Shown: positions 43,399-52,620 of the stretch, one piece after another | How positions within the stretch are numbered: the stretch's first letter is position 1 | Layout: each line of letters begins with the position of its first letter | Assembly: GCA_964641665.1 (NCBI GenBank) | Contig: CAZXKO010000019.1 | Location: 1-64,000 of the forward strand | Reading direction: 5' to 3' | Length of the DNA stretch: 64,000 nucleotides | Source: Gp1-AA133 sp964641665 | GTDB lineage: Bacteria; Acidobacteriota; Terriglobia; Terriglobales; Acidobacteriaceae | Made by a program: the position numbers and the translations under genes | Notes under the pieces: model-generated | Seen by the model: the letters and a program-made list of their open reading frames with translations, nothing else | Databases searched by the model: none | What the model was told of the DNA's origin: nothing

Positions 43399-43635
43399 TT
43401 TGTTTCTTGGGCGGGCGAAATCGCCGACAGCCTGTTCGCCACGCTGTTCCGGGCCGATTGCCGCATCTGCGGCCAGCCCCTCATCAAGATCTCACGCCTT
43501 CCCGTCTGCGCAACCTGCCTCGACGCCATACACCCCATCGCTGGCGGTCTATGCTCGATCTGTGGCGAACGCCTGATCAGCCCGCACGCGTTCAGCGGGG
43601 AGCACGGGGAAGCACGCTGCGGGCTGTGCCGGCGC
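43399..43635 (+). other. comF: comF zinc-finger coding region lacking a normal start
   Basis: This stretch is in frame with the ComF domain downstream and encodes its N-terminal zinc finger: FRADCRICGQPL, PVCATCLDAI, GLCSICGERL and RCGLCRRMEP. The frame is open from 43279, but contains no ATG, GTG or TTG before 43636. A good GGAG-ATG at 43298-43309 is in another frame and stops at 43384. Either a frameshift or a non-standard start (e.g. CTG 43432) is required. Confidence 0.8.
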
Positions 43636-44232
43636 ATGGAGCCGCTGTTCGTGAAAGCGGTAGCCTATGGCAGCTATGAAGGTGGCTTGCGCGACCTGAT
43701 CCACATGCTGAAATACCAGCAGGTGCGGCCGGCCGCAAATGTGCTTGGGCGCATGCTGGCCGAGGCTGTAGCCAGGTTGGAGCCTTCGCTGGGGGACGCT
43801 CACCTGCTGGTGGTACCGGTCCCGCTGCACTCGGCCAAGTTGCGACAACGCGGGTTTAACCAGTCGGAATTGATCGCCCGCACGGCGCTCAAGTTGTCGT
43901 CTTCCCGTGATCGCTACTCGCTTTGCGACGTACTGGAGCGGACCCGCGAGACACTCTCGCAGATTGGCCTGACCCGTCACCAGCGACGCGAGAACCTGCG
44001 GGGAGCCTTCCGGGTGAAGAGTCCGGAGAAAATATCGGGACGCGAGATTTTGCTGGTGGATGATGTCTTCACCACCGGCACGACCGTTTCCGAGTGTGCG
44101 CGAATCCTGCGCCGGGCGGGCGCGGACCGTGTGTGGGTCGCAACCGTGGCGCGAACCCTAAAAGTCGACGCGCAACATGCTCACTTCGAACCGGACGCGG
44201 ACCCCAGCATGACGATGGCAGCGCACGGATGA
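43636..44232 (+). CDS. comF: ComF family protein
   Basis: 198 aa from the first canonical start (ATG 43636); the true protein should begin further upstream to include the zinc finger. The phosphoribosyltransferase-type domain has RQRGFNQSELIA and the PRPP loop LLVDDVFTTGTTVSE. ComF takes part in DNA uptake in competent bacteria, and related proteins are common outside competence clusters. Confidence 0.88.
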   Translation: MEPLFVKAVAYGSYEGGLRDLIHMLKYQQVRPAANVLGRMLAEAVARLEPSLGDAHLLVVPVPLHSAKLRQRGFNQSELIARTALKLSSSRDRYSLCDVLERTRETLSQIGLTRHQRRENLRGAFRVKSPEKISGREILLVDDVFTTGTTVSECARILRRAGADRVWVATVARTLKVDAQHAHFEPDADPSMTMAAHG

Positions 44233-44262
44233 TGGATAGTGATTGTTCATGAGTAAGGTTTT

Positions 44263-44871
44263 ATGGGAGCGAAGATCGATAATTCGATGCGAGCCATGGT
44301 CGGCCGGTCCGCTGCAGGCGTGATGGCCGTAGCCACCGGCACGTACGGCAACGCCCAGGCCCTGCATGCACCCGTGCTGGTGCTCAACGCCTCCTATGAG
44401 CCCATCAACGTATGTGCTGCCCGCCGCGCCATCGTGCTGGTGCTCAAGGGAGTCGCCATGGCCGAAGAGGAGAACGGCCACTTTCTGCATGCGGCCCGCG
44501 TGGCCATGCGGGTACCCTCGGTCATCCGGTTGCTTGAATATCGCCGCATCCCGCACCAGACCCGCGCGCTGTCACGCAAGAACATCCTGTTGCGCGATCG
44601 CAACAGCTGCCAATACTGTGGAGTTGTGCTCGCCTCGGGCGAACTCACACTCGACCACGTGATTCCGCGCTCGCGCGGAGGCTCGTCTACTTGGGAGAAT
44701 CTCGTCGCCTGCTGCCACCCCTGCAACCGCCGTAAGGGGAACCAAATGCCGGCGGAATCGGGCATGAAGCTGACCCGCGAGCCCCGCGCCTTCAATCTCC
44801 ACACCAGCCGCCACATCATGCGTCTGATGGGACGGTCGGATGATAAGTGGAGAAAGTATCTGTTCTATTGA
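44263..44871 (+). CDS. HNH endonuclease
   Basis: 202 aa. The C-terminal half has the HNH domain: CQYCGVVLASGELTLDHVIP, then RSRGGSSTWENLVACC and CNRRKG, with two Cys pairs for structural zinc. The N-terminal VLVLNASYEPINVCAARRAI segment is typical of a free-standing bacterial HNH group. Start ATG 44263. No restriction or phage genes are near, so its target is unknown. Confidence 0.87.
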   Translation: MGAKIDNSMRAMVGRSAAGVMAVATGTYGNAQALHAPVLVLNASYEPINVCAARRAIVLVLKGVAMAEEENGHFLHAARVAMRVPSVIRLLEYRRIPHQTRALSRKNILLRDRNSCQYCGVVLASGELTLDHVIPRSRGGSSTWENLVACCHPCNRRKGNQMPAESGMKLTREPRAFNLHTSRHIMRLMGRSDDKWRKYLFY

Positions 44872-45015
44872 GCTGCGAGCTTTGAGCTTTTAGCTCCGAG
44901 CGAACATCCACCCGCAGGCGGCAATTCGATCATCCGGAGAGAGTGGAGATGTCAAGGGACTTTCTCTCCCTCGCCACTGCTTCCATTAAAGCTCGTAGCT
45001 CAAAGCTCGGAGCTA
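44871..45015. repeat. GAGCTTTGAGCTCCGAGC inverted repeat between convergent genes
   Basis: Left arm 44871-44901 (AGCTGCGAGCTTTGAGC...) pairs with right arm 44990-45015 (GCTCGTAGCTCAAAGCTC...); GAGCTTTGAGCT and AGCTCAAAGCTC match exactly as complements. The right arm includes the stop codon of the minus-strand gene. Spacer about 88 bases. Confidence 0.8.
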
Positions 45016-45864
45016 CTTTTGTGTCTGCTGCGCCTGCGGCTCCTTCTGTTCTCCCGGCGGCAGTTCCTTCCCCTCGTACGTGATTCTCGTTTTCGATCCA
45101 AATTTCTTGTAATTCTGGTACTTCACGATTTCGCGGATGTGAATGTCGCCGGAGAAAAAGTGCAGCGTGTCATCCGCCTTGGTGTAGGTGGGGAACCAGT
45201 AGACCTTGTCGATCTGCTCACGCCAGGTCGTGAAGCTAGGGTAAAGGTGTTCTTCCTTGTTCTTCTTCTTGCCCCCGTAAATCTGAGGGACCGTCTTACC
45301 GAAGCTCTTCACGATCTGGAAGTCGTGATCATCCACCCAGATACGCCCTTGAAAGTAGCGTTTCTTGCCGACAATCTCTTTCGGCGCGATGTCGAACACA
45401 TAGCAGTGCAGGTCGTCTTCCTGCTGCTGCCCTACATAGAGGATGTTGTACTCGCCGACCTCATCGCTGGTGAGCACGAAGGGCAGCCGGTTGCGGATGT
45501 CGTCCACGTCCCCCTGGTCCATGGAAAGGCCGGCCTGATCGAGACTGGATTGCGGCGCGAATACCACGTTCTCCAGCCGCTTGCCCTGGTCGTTGAACAC
45601 CACGTCAAAAACTTCGTGGTACTCGCCCTTTACCGTGTCGCCATCGAGCACCTGTACCTTGACGTCCTGCCGGTAGGTGTACTGGTCGCGGGCTTCCTTG
45701 AATTCTTTTTCTTTGGTGGAGAAGCGCTTGATGATTTCTTCCGGCGTAGTCCCCTTGGGCTCGGACTTGTCCAGAGGTCCTTCCTCGGCGAGCGCGAAGG
45801 CGGCCAGGAAGAAAACACAAAACAACGCTGGAAGCAGCCGGCCAAAACGCAAGTCATGTTTCAT
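45013..45864 (-). CDS. Exported hypothetical protein
   Basis: 283 aa from ATG 45864 (the earlier frame start at 45912 would put 16 residues before the signal). A signal peptide ends near AFALAEEG (~residue 27). The mature part has several beta-rich segments such as YNILYVGQQQ and RIWVDDHDFQIVKSFGK, which loosely recall outer-membrane lipoprotein-sorting-like folds, but I do not name a family. C-terminus Gln/Pro-rich. Confidence 0.7.
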   Translation of the reverse strand: MKHDLRFGRLLPALFCVFFLAAFALAEEGPLDKSEPKGTTPEEIIKRFSTKEKEFKEARDQYTYRQDVKVQVLDGDTVKGEYHEVFDVVFNDQGKRLENVVFAPQSSLDQAGLSMDQGDVDDIRNRLPFVLTSDEVGEYNILYVGQQQEDDLHCYVFDIAPKEIVGKKRYFQGRIWVDDHDFQIVKSFGKTVPQIYGGKKKNKEEHLYPSFTTWREQIDKVYWFPTYTKADDTLHFFSGDIHIREIVKYQNYKKFGSKTRITYEGKELPPGEQKEPQAQQTQK

Positions 45865-46292
45865 AGGAATAGTGTAGAAGAAATGCCGGACCGCGTCAGG
45901 AAGTTGGCGCACTGCTGCCTTCCTACCCCCGGGCCCTCTCCGCTCAGGGAGCCCGGAGGGTAGGGAAGACTGCAGTTTCTGCCTAATTTCTTAGACGACG
46001 GTTCCGGGCGAAGGGTTGCAGGGGGCTGCCAGCAATTGGCAGTTGGCAATTAGCACTTGGTCCACATGGGTGGCGCGCACACTCCTGTCCGCAGCTGTTG
46101 TTCGTGCCGCGGGAGACAGCAATCGACGGCGCCTCAGGGACATGGCCGTTTCGCCTAGGCCCCGCGATCGCCATAAGATCCCCTGCCAGCTCTTCGCCCC
46201 TTTTGGGCCAAGTGCCAACCGCCAAGTGCCAGCCGCGCGAGCCGAGGGCGAGCTCCTGATTTACACTTACCCGTTCCCCGGGGGAGGCAAGC
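45865..46292. repeat. 428-base intergenic region with nested repeats
   Basis: Divergent gap. Outer inverted arms 46031-46061 (GGCAGTTGGCAATTAGCAC) and 46206-46234 (GCCAAGTGCCAACCGCC) belong to the TTGGCAC family. Between them lies 46071-46130, with a GGCGCG-CACTCCTGTCCGC element like the one at 55236-55262. A GC-rich inverted CCCGGGCCC... GGGAGCCCGG segment is at ~45929-45959. GGGGAGG at 46281-46287 serves the next gene. Confidence 0.7.
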
Positions 46293-48626
46293 ATGCGCCG
46301 TTCTCTCATCCTGCTCTTTACAGTTCTTTACGTTCTCCCCGCACTCTCACAATCGAAACGCCCTTTCACTTTCGAAGACATGATGGCCCTCAAGCGCGTG
46401 GGCGAGCCGGTGCCTTCACCGGACGGCAAATGGGTGCTGTTCAGCGTGGTTGATGTGGACCTCGCAGCGAACAAGAAAACCCCGCACATCTGGATTGTGC
46501 CGCTGTCCGACTCCTCAGGTGGAGCGACGAGTGTCTCGCCCGCAAGGGCCCGCGTAGGGGCGGACGCCTCGTCCGCCCAGGCCGAGCGGAGCTCGGCAGG
46601 TTCTTCTTCTGCAGAGCACGTCCTCATTCCCGATCAGGATGGCGACCGTCCGCGCTGGGCGCCGGATGGGAAGCGGTTTGCATTTATCTCCACGAAGGAA
46701 GGCGGATCGCAAGTCTGGATCGCCGACTTCGACGGCGCGACGGCTAAGGTGACCGCGGTACACAGACTCACCGACATCAAGACGGAAGCGAGCGGCGAAC
46801 TCTGGTCGCCGGACGGAAAGAACATTTTGTTCGTCTCGGACGTGTATCACGAGTGCGATGGTTCGCCTGCGGAGGAAACGGCTTGTAATGCGAAAAAGCT
46901 TGACGAGCATGAGAAGTCGAAGGTGAAGGCACTCGTGTTCGATCGGCTGCTTTACCGGCATTGGAATGCTTACAAGGGCGGGATGCGGGGTCACTTGTTC
47001 GTGATTGCCGCACCGCCTCCCGAAAGTGTTCGGACCGCCGCTGCAGGTCGCCGCTTGGATGACCTCGGATTTGCAGCTATGCCAGGTGTCCCTCTCGATA
47101 TCACGCCCGGCGACTACGACGCTCCACCATTCTCGCTCGGCGGCCAGGACAACTACGCCTTCTCGCCTGACGGGCAGGAAATCTGCTACACCTCGAACCA
47201 CGACAAGGTCGAAGCCACCTCCACCAACAACGACCTGTGGATCGTGCCGGTCACGGGAGATCCGGCCAAGAACATCACAGCCGACAATCCCGCCAGCGAC
47301 TCGACGCCGCTCTACTCGCCCGATGGCAAGTACATCGCCTACCGCGCCCAGCAGCGTCCGGGATATGAGAGCGATCGCTTTCGGCTGATGCTTTACAACC
47401 GCAAGAGCGGAGAGAAGGAAAATCTGACTGAGAATGTCGATCACTGGGTCGAGAACTTTGCCTGGGCAAGAGATTCGAAGGCAATCTTTTATGTTTACCA
47501 GCACACTGAAACTGCGAGCATTGTCCGTATTGACACACCCGGCGAGGCAGGGGGCAACTTGGATCTTAGCGACCCTCTCCACGTGCCCGGCGGTAATCCA
47601 AATCATGGCCCAATAGACAATCCCCGATGGTCCGGAACCTTGAGTGGAACAGGGTCATTGATGTTCCTGCCGCGGGAGTTTGGCTATTCCGATGATCCTG
47701 CACCCACCTCTGACGGAAAGTACGTTGTTTACACACGAATGTCGGTATACGCCCCAACGGAGATCTACCGGCTGTCGATAGCAAAAGATGACGGTCCCCA
47801 ACAGCTGACCCACGTGAACGATGCAGTGCTTTCCCGCATCGAGATGCCTGATATGGGGCTGTTTACTTTTCCCGGCGCCAAGGGTGACAAGGTCGAAGGC
47901 CTCCTCGTCAAGCCACCCAACTTCGACCCCACCAAAAAATATCCCGTGAAGTTTCTCATCCACGGCGGCCCGCAGGGCGCCTGGGGAGACGACTGGTCCT
48001 ACCGCTGGAATCCCGAACTCTTCGCCGCTAGCGGATACGTCGTCATCATGATCAACTTCCACGGCTCTACCGGCTACGGCCAGAAGTTCATCGACGCCAT
48101 CAACGGCGACTGGGGCGGCGCTCCCTTCGAAGACCTGATGAAGGGCCTGGACTACGCCGAGAAGACGTATCCCTTCATCGACAAAGACCGCGAGTGCGCC
48201 CTGGGCGCAAGCTACGGCGGCTACATGGCCAACTGGATCCTCGGCCATACCGACCGCTTCAAGTGCATCGTCTCGCACGACGGCATGTTCAACACTTTTT
48301 CGGCGTGGGGTACGACGGAAGAGCTCTGGTTCAATAACTGGGAGTTCCAGGGCACACCGTACACGAATCATGACGTCTACAACAAGTGGTCTCCGCGGAA
48401 TTCGGCCAAGAATTTCAAAACGCCGACGCTGGTCGTCCACGGCCAACTCGACTACCGCCTCGACGTGAGCGAAGGCTTCCAGCTTTTCACCACGCTGCAA
48501 ACCATGGGCGTTCCGTCGAAGATGCTCTACTTCCCCGACGAAGGCCACTGGGTGCTGAAGCCGCAAAACTCTCAGCTCTGGTACAAGACCGTCAACGACT
48601 GGGTCGACCAGTGGACGAAGAAATGA
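46293..48626 (+). CDS. S9-family prolyl oligopeptidase-like peptidase
   Basis: 777 aa with a signal peptide (MRRSLILLFTVLYVLPALSQ), so it is probably periplasmic. The N-terminal two thirds are a beta-propeller with WSPDGK-type repeats; the C-terminal hydrolase has GGPQGAWGDDW, the nucleophile in LGASYGGYMANW (~639), Asp in HGQLDYRLDVSE (~719) and His in DEGHWVLKP (~751). Residues ~76-108 are an unusual Ser/Ala-rich insert encoded by a repeat. Confidence 0.93.
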   Translation: MRRSLILLFTVLYVLPALSQSKRPFTFEDMMALKRVGEPVPSPDGKWVLFSVVDVDLAANKKTPHIWIVPLSDSSGGATSVSPARARVGADASSAQAERSSAGSSSAEHVLIPDQDGDRPRWAPDGKRFAFISTKEGGSQVWIADFDGATAKVTAVHRLTDIKTEASGELWSPDGKNILFVSDVYHECDGSPAEETACNAKKLDEHEKSKVKALVFDRLLYRHWNAYKGGMRGHLFVIAAPPPESVRTAAAGRRLDDLGFAAMPGVPLDITPGDYDAPPFSLGGQDNYAFSPDGQEICYTSNHDKVEATSTNNDLWIVPVTGDPAKNITADNPASDSTPLYSPDGKYIAYRAQQRPGYESDRFRLMLYNRKSGEKENLTENVDHWVENFAWARDSKAIFYVYQHTETASIVRIDTPGEAGGNLDLSDPLHVPGGNPNHGPIDNPRWSGTLSGTGSLMFLPREFGYSDDPAPTSDGKYVVYTRMSVYAPTEIYRLSIAKDDGPQQLTHVNDAVLSRIEMPDMGLFTFPGAKGDKVEGLLVKPPNFDPTKKYPVKFLIHGGPQGAWGDDWSYRWNPELFAASGYVVIMINFHGSTGYGQKFIDAINGDWGGAPFEDLMKGLDYAEKTYPFIDKDRECALGASYGGYMANWILGHTDRFKCIVSHDGMFNTFSAWGTTEELWFNNWEFQGTPYTNHDVYNKWSPRNSAKNFKTPTLVVHGQLDYRLDVSEGFQLFTTLQTMGVPSKMLYFPDEGHWVLKPQNSQLWYKTVNDWVDQWTKK
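46526..46606 (+). repeat. Palindromic element inserted in the S9 peptidase gene
   Basis: GTAGGGGCGGACGCCTCGTC runs into CCGCCC (46554-46579), giving a stem GGGCGGACG / CGTCCGCCC. The surrounding ~80 bases are GC-rich and the frame passes through to give a low-complexity peptide. Compare with queG 53383-53402. Confidence 0.65.
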
Positions 48627-48669
48627 ACAACTGGTGTGACGGCTCGCAGTTCGGTGCGGGTTATGCGAC

Positions 48670-49551
48670 TCACTTCGCTCGCGGATGCCCCTCGGCCGAC
48701 AGGTGAGCGCCGGTCAGCAGCAGGAGTCCGGAAAGAAACGCCCAGAACATCAGGCTCACCGACAGCGAGAATGGACCGTACACTTCAGCAAAGTTCAACT
48801 TCGGCAGGGCCAGAATGTAGGCGTACTTCAACGCCTCGAACAAGAGGCCCATGATGGCCGCGGTCGGCACGACTGCTCGTACGGGGACTTTGCCGTTCGG
48901 CAGCAGCCAGTAAATGAGAAAGAAAATCGCGACGCTCGCGCCGATGGCGAAAATCTTCATGGTCACAAAGCCCACGAAGCGGACGAACATCGTGCCGTGG
49001 CCCCGGAGTAAAAACTCCAGCAGCACCACGTTCCCCGCACTCATGCCGATCGAAATCAACGCGAGCACGCCACACCAGAAGGCCAGGCCGAGCGAGATCA
49101 GTTGGTTTCCCAGATACGACCGGTTGTCCGGAAATCCCCAGATCCGGTTCAAAGCGACCTCCAGCGGAAGAAAGATTCCGGTCGAGGTCACCAGCAGAAT
49201 CAGCAGGGACGCAATCTGCGCCGGGTGCCGCGCTCCGACCATGGCATTCAGGTTCCGGATCACGAACTCCTGCCCGGCGGGCAGGTAGTCGCGCAGCAGC
49301 TGTAGCACCACTTCATACATGGCCGGCGATCGGAACACTCGCCGGATCAGCGTCATCAGCAGCATCACGAACGGAAAAAACGACAGGATTGCGTTCGCCG
49401 CCACTGAGAACGCGAAGGTGTGAACCTCGGTCCGCATTAAGTAGCGTATCGTCGACAGAACCAGCCCCACATAGGTTTGCGGGACCGCGTGCGCTCTCTT
49501 GGAAAGGCCTTCCGCAGGTGTCGGGATCGGCGTGGAGATGGGGGCAGGCAC
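48670..49551 (-). CDS. YihY/BrkB-family membrane protein
   Basis: 293 aa. Five to six hydrophobic segments and the family marks AFSVAANAILSFFPFVMLLM, LPLEVALNRIWGF and FSLSVSLMFWAFLSGLLLL. Despite an old RNase BN label, the function of this family is not settled. Convergent with the S9 peptidase gene. Confidence 0.87.
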   Translation of the reverse strand: MPAPISTPIPTPAEGLSKRAHAVPQTYVGLVLSTIRYLMRTEVHTFAFSVAANAILSFFPFVMLLMTLIRRVFRSPAMYEVVLQLLRDYLPAGQEFVIRNLNAMVGARHPAQIASLLILLVTSTGIFLPLEVALNRIWGFPDNRSYLGNQLISLGLAFWCGVLALISIGMSAGNVVLLEFLLRGHGTMFVRFVGFVTMKIFAIGASVAIFFLIYWLLPNGKVPVRAVVPTAAIMGLLFEALKYAYILALPKLNFAEVYGPFSLSVSLMFWAFLSGLLLLTGAHLSAEGHPRAK

Positions 49552-49694
49552 TCGGTTCTGTTAATCCTATCAAACAGATGCGGTCTGAGCCCGCACGGCG
49601 GGTCAGTGCCATCTATGACTCAAGGTCATGGAGGCCTCCCCCACCCCCACAGCGCAAGCCTATGAGTCTGCGAGGGTTGATTGAATTTCTTTTC

Positions 49695-49723
49695 TTGCCA
49701 AGAAGCGCTGACCTGAATATTAT
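49695..49723 (+). promoter_or_regulatory. Promoter of the cold-shock gene
   Basis: TTGCCA, exact 17-base spacer, TATTAT. Strong match to the sigma70 consensus. Predicted start near 49730, ~280 bases before the start codon at 50011. Confidence 0.68.
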
Positions 49724-49729
49724 CTGGTG

Positions 49730-50010
49730 CTCACTACCGGAAGGTCGGTAGTGAGTCCTGGGTTCTTTAGGTTGACGTTTCTGTGATAGGCGGGCGAAAT
49801 TCGCGCCATCATTTTGGGCTCCTGAGCTTAGCGCCGTGGTACTTCTGCCCGGCCCTAGGTTCAGGGGCCCTTCTCGTTGGCAGGAACTTCTTCCGTCGGC
49901 GGTAACGCGACCTTGTCTCTCGGATCTCTGGAGGGGGGGCTCTCGCAAGAGGGCTTCAAACAGGGGACGAAGAGATGAATTCTTCGCGATGAGGCGAAAG
50001 GAGTGTCTCT
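49730..50010 (+). promoter_or_regulatory. Long 5' leader of the cold-shock gene
   Basis: ~280 bases without an ORF of note. Long structured leaders of this kind control cspA in E. coli through temperature-dependent refolding. GGCGAAAGGAG at 49992-50002 gives the Shine-Dalgarno. The structure itself has not been folded here. Confidence 0.5.
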
Positions 50011-50214
50011 GTGAGAGAGAAGGGAACTGTAAAGTGGTTTAACGGGGCAAAGGGTTATGGTTTTATCCAGCGCTCCACTGGCGAGGACGTGTTCGTCCAC
50101 TTCTCCGCGATTCAAGAGAATGGATACCGCACGCTCAATGAAGGCGAAACCGTGGAGTTCGATCTGCTCAAAGGCCCAAAGGGCTTCCAGGCAGCGAATG
50201 TAGTTCGCGTCTGA
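50011..50214 (+). CDS. Cold-shock protein, CspA family
   Basis: 67 aa single-stranded nucleic-acid binding protein. RNP1 KGYGFIQ and RNP2 VFVHFSAI are intact, with family start KGTVKWFNGAKG and end GFQAANVVRV. Start is GTG 50011, eight bases after AAGGAG. Acts as an RNA chaperone. Confidence 0.97.
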   Translation: MREKGTVKWFNGAKGYGFIQRSTGEDVFVHFSAIQENGYRTLNEGETVEFDLLKGPKGFQAANVVRV

Positions 50215-50239
50215 CCTGGCTGCAAACCATTTTTCTGGG

Positions 50240-50270
50240 CCCTCCCAGCTTCCCCCTGGGAGGGTTTTTT
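50240..50270 (+). terminator. Terminator of the cold-shock gene
   Basis: Perfect 9-bp stem CCCTCCCAG / CTGGGAGGG (50240-50248 with 50256-50264), 7-base loop, T6 tail (50265-50270). Confidence 0.93.
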
Positions 50271-50272
50271 GT

Positions 50273-50416
50273 GGAATGGCAAATGCCGAAGGGCGAATGG
50301 CGAATTTGTTAAGTGCTATGCCGCCTGGGATCGGCGGTAATACAGCTACGTTTCTGCAAAATCGGAAGTGGTTAGATTTTCACTCGCCAATCGTCAATCG
50401 CCACTCGACAATGGCC
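50273..50416. repeat. GGCGAATGGCGAATT inverted repeat block
   Basis: Left arm 50273-50306 (GGAATGGCAAATGCCG..., GGCGAATGGCGAAT) pairs with right arm 50380-50416 (TCGCCAATCGTCAATCGCCA). Spacer about 73 bases, which includes a CCGCC...GGCGG mini-stem. Lies between convergent genes. Confidence 0.75.
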
Positions 50417-50422
50417 CTGCCC

Positions 50423-52402
50423 CTAGTGCACCTCCACCGACACCAAATCCCCGTCCGCCGTTCCCCCGGCGCGATAGTTAATCGATACCTTCCGGTTCCT
50501 CCACTCGCACGAGAATTCGTCCTCCCCGATCAACGTCAGCAACTTGTAATTCGCGGTTCGCAGCCGTAAGGACCTGACCCCGTTGTTCACAGTCAGAACG
50601 GCCGCGGGCGTATGCGAACAATCCACACTGATCAGGGTACCCTTCAGAAAGGATGTTGGCCGCCGGTCCGGTTCGGTCGGCTCCGGCGGGGCTTGGGCCC
50701 GTTTCTGCGCTTCCTCTTCAAGCTCATCGAACGGAGAAGACTGTGCCACCCGTTTTGGTGCGCTGGGAGAGACGCCGTATTTCTGCACGGTCGCCAGTTC
50801 GTCCAGCTGCTTGCGTGCCGCCGCCGCGATCTGCGGGTTACCGCTCGACTTCAAACGCTCGAAGATGGCCCGCGCCGCGTCCCATTTCTTGCCCGCCTCG
50901 CTGATCTGTCCCAGGTTGAACACATATTGCTCGCTTCTCGGGTTGAGCGCGATCGCCGCCTTGATCGAATCCATGGCCGACGCCGTGCCGCCGCCCTCAA
51001 CCCTGGCCATGGCCAGCATGTTGTAAGCCTCGGCGAACTCCGGATACCAGTCGATCGTCACCTTCAGATCGATCATCATGTTCGCCAGCCCCTGGATCTC
51101 CTCGTGCTTGGTGTGCGCCGTCTTGTACTTCAGCAAGGACAGGTAGTAGCGGATCCATACGTCGCGCGGATCGAGCGCTCCCGCGTTGCCTAATTCCTCC
51201 GCCGCCTCCGAAAATTCTTTCTTGTCCATGTGGGCCCAGGCCAGCGCTCGATGTGCGATTTCGTTATCCACCGGCTGACCTTTCTTGTCCGTCATCTTCA
51301 GCACGCTGTCGATTTCCTTCAATCCCTGTTCCCGGTGCTCAGGCAGGCGCACCATCACTTCGGCGAGTTGCGCCCGGGCATCGCCTTCCGGCACAGGCTT
51401 GGCGTTGATCGAAATGTCATCGGGCCCAACTGGGGCGGCGAACTGATGAAGCTCCGGCCGATTGTTCAGTGCGCCGGGTTGTCGCGCCGCCTCCTGATCC
51501 TGGAAAAGCTGCGTCAACGAATGAAAGTAGTCCTTCACCGCCTTGTCGAATTGTGCGGTCGACATGCCGTACGCTCGCTCGACGGCCTGTTCCACCGGCA
51601 CCTTCTGGTTCTCCACCAGGTCGAAGTACGTGCCGGTGGCCTCGAGCTTGTCTTTGTTCAGCAGGTAGTGCATCACCATCCACGACTGCGCGTAGAACAG
51701 AGTGGGGTGCGTTCCCTCCTGGTAGCCGGAGGTATCGTGCGCCATCGTGAAAAGGTCCGGGATCGAAAGCCACACCCATCCCGCCAGCAATTCCGTGAGA
51801 GACTTCGCGGGGTTGCGCACCTCATTCTGATTTCCCAGAACATCGGTCGTAAACGACGCCGTCAATTCCGGATCGCTCCCGATCTCTACCTGCTTGTTGT
51901 CCAGCCGGATTGAGGAGAAGTATTCCGCAAAACCTTCGTCGAACCATCCCTGCGTGGGTGGATAGTTGTAGTTCAGCAGCAAGTGGGCGAGGTCGTGCGC
52001 CACCGCCCGCCACGACTCTTCTTCGAACACGTTCAGTACGATGAACTGATGATCCTCACCCGGCACAAGGAATCCCGGCGCCCCAATTGGCTTGCCGTCC
52101 TGCAAAGGTGCCATCGCGTAATACCGCTGGTCGTCCTTCAGCGCAAAGATCGTGAGTGGGACGGGCATGTTCAGCTTCTTGCGCATGAGCAGCTGGCCGA
52201 ACACCCCGCGCATCTGCTCGAAGCGCAAAACCACTTCGCGCCCCTTCTTGTCGCCTGCATCCGTAATGACCGTAAAGTGCGCCGACCGCAACTCCAGCCA
52301 CTGCGGCTCGGCTGCGTGAACAAAAGACGATCCGAGGCCACACCCGAAAATTAAGAGCAAGGCAAGCGCGAAACCCGGCGTCCGAAAGGACAAGCGACCC
52401 AT
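50423..52402 (-). CDS. Exported gluzincin-like protein with TPR region
   Basis: 659 aa with a signal peptide (to ~residue 30). A metallopeptidase-like domain follows: HDLAH at 136-140, then GWFDEGFAEYFSS at 152-164, in the order seen in DUF1570-type gluzincins. The usual HExxH Glu is Asp here, so activity is doubtful. Residues ~330-560 look like TPR helices (EIAHRALAWAHMDKKEFSEA, EAYNMLAMARVEGG). The C-terminal ~80 residues form a small beta-rich part. Confidence 0.75.
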   Translation of the reverse strand: MGRLSFRTPGFALALLLIFGCGLGSSFVHAAEPQWLELRSAHFTVITDAGDKKGREVVLRFEQMRGVFGQLLMRKKLNMPVPLTIFALKDDQRYYAMAPLQDGKPIGAPGFLVPGEDHQFIVLNVFEEESWRAVAHDLAHLLLNYNYPPTQGWFDEGFAEYFSSIRLDNKQVEIGSDPELTASFTTDVLGNQNEVRNPAKSLTELLAGWVWLSIPDLFTMAHDTSGYQEGTHPTLFYAQSWMVMHYLLNKDKLEATGTYFDLVENQKVPVEQAVERAYGMSTAQFDKAVKDYFHSLTQLFQDQEAARQPGALNNRPELHQFAAPVGPDDISINAKPVPEGDARAQLAEVMVRLPEHREQGLKEIDSVLKMTDKKGQPVDNEIAHRALAWAHMDKKEFSEAAEELGNAGALDPRDVWIRYYLSLLKYKTAHTKHEEIQGLANMMIDLKVTIDWYPEFAEAYNMLAMARVEGGGTASAMDSIKAAIALNPRSEQYVFNLGQISEAGKKWDAARAIFERLKSSGNPQIAAAARKQLDELATVQKYGVSPSAPKRVAQSSPFDELEEEAQKRAQAPPEPTEPDRRPTSFLKGTLISVDCSHTPAAVLTVNNGVRSLRLRTANYKLLTLIGEDEFSCEWRNRKVSINYRAGGTADGDLVSVEVH

Positions 52403-52530
52403 GGTGAGCTATGTGGAGGTGAACTGAGGGAATGCTACCACGGAGTGGAGCCGTTGGAGACGGCACGCGAAAGAAGTCGGATCAAATTTTAGGACTGACG
52501 ACAATGCGGGCAAAGTTTCCGGTGAGTCGC

Positions 52531-52576
52531 TTTTCTCTGCGTCCTTTGCGGGACCTTTGCGAACTCTGCGGTTAAT
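52531..52576. repeat. CTGCGTCCTTTGCGGGACC repeat
   Basis: CTCTGCGTCCTTTGCGG and CTTTGCGAACTCTGCGG end in GGTTAA; this is the inverse orientation of the TTAACCAC-GAAGGACAC family at 40500. It lies between two minus-strand genes. Confidence 0.6.
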
Positions 52577-52620
52577 TGCTTTTCGCCGCCCTTTCTTGAT
52601 GCGAACTACCCTGTCTTGGT

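Noticed and set aside
44263..44871. HNH gene as part of a restriction or phage system
   Set aside because: No methyltransferase, specificity, integrase or phage genes are adjacent.
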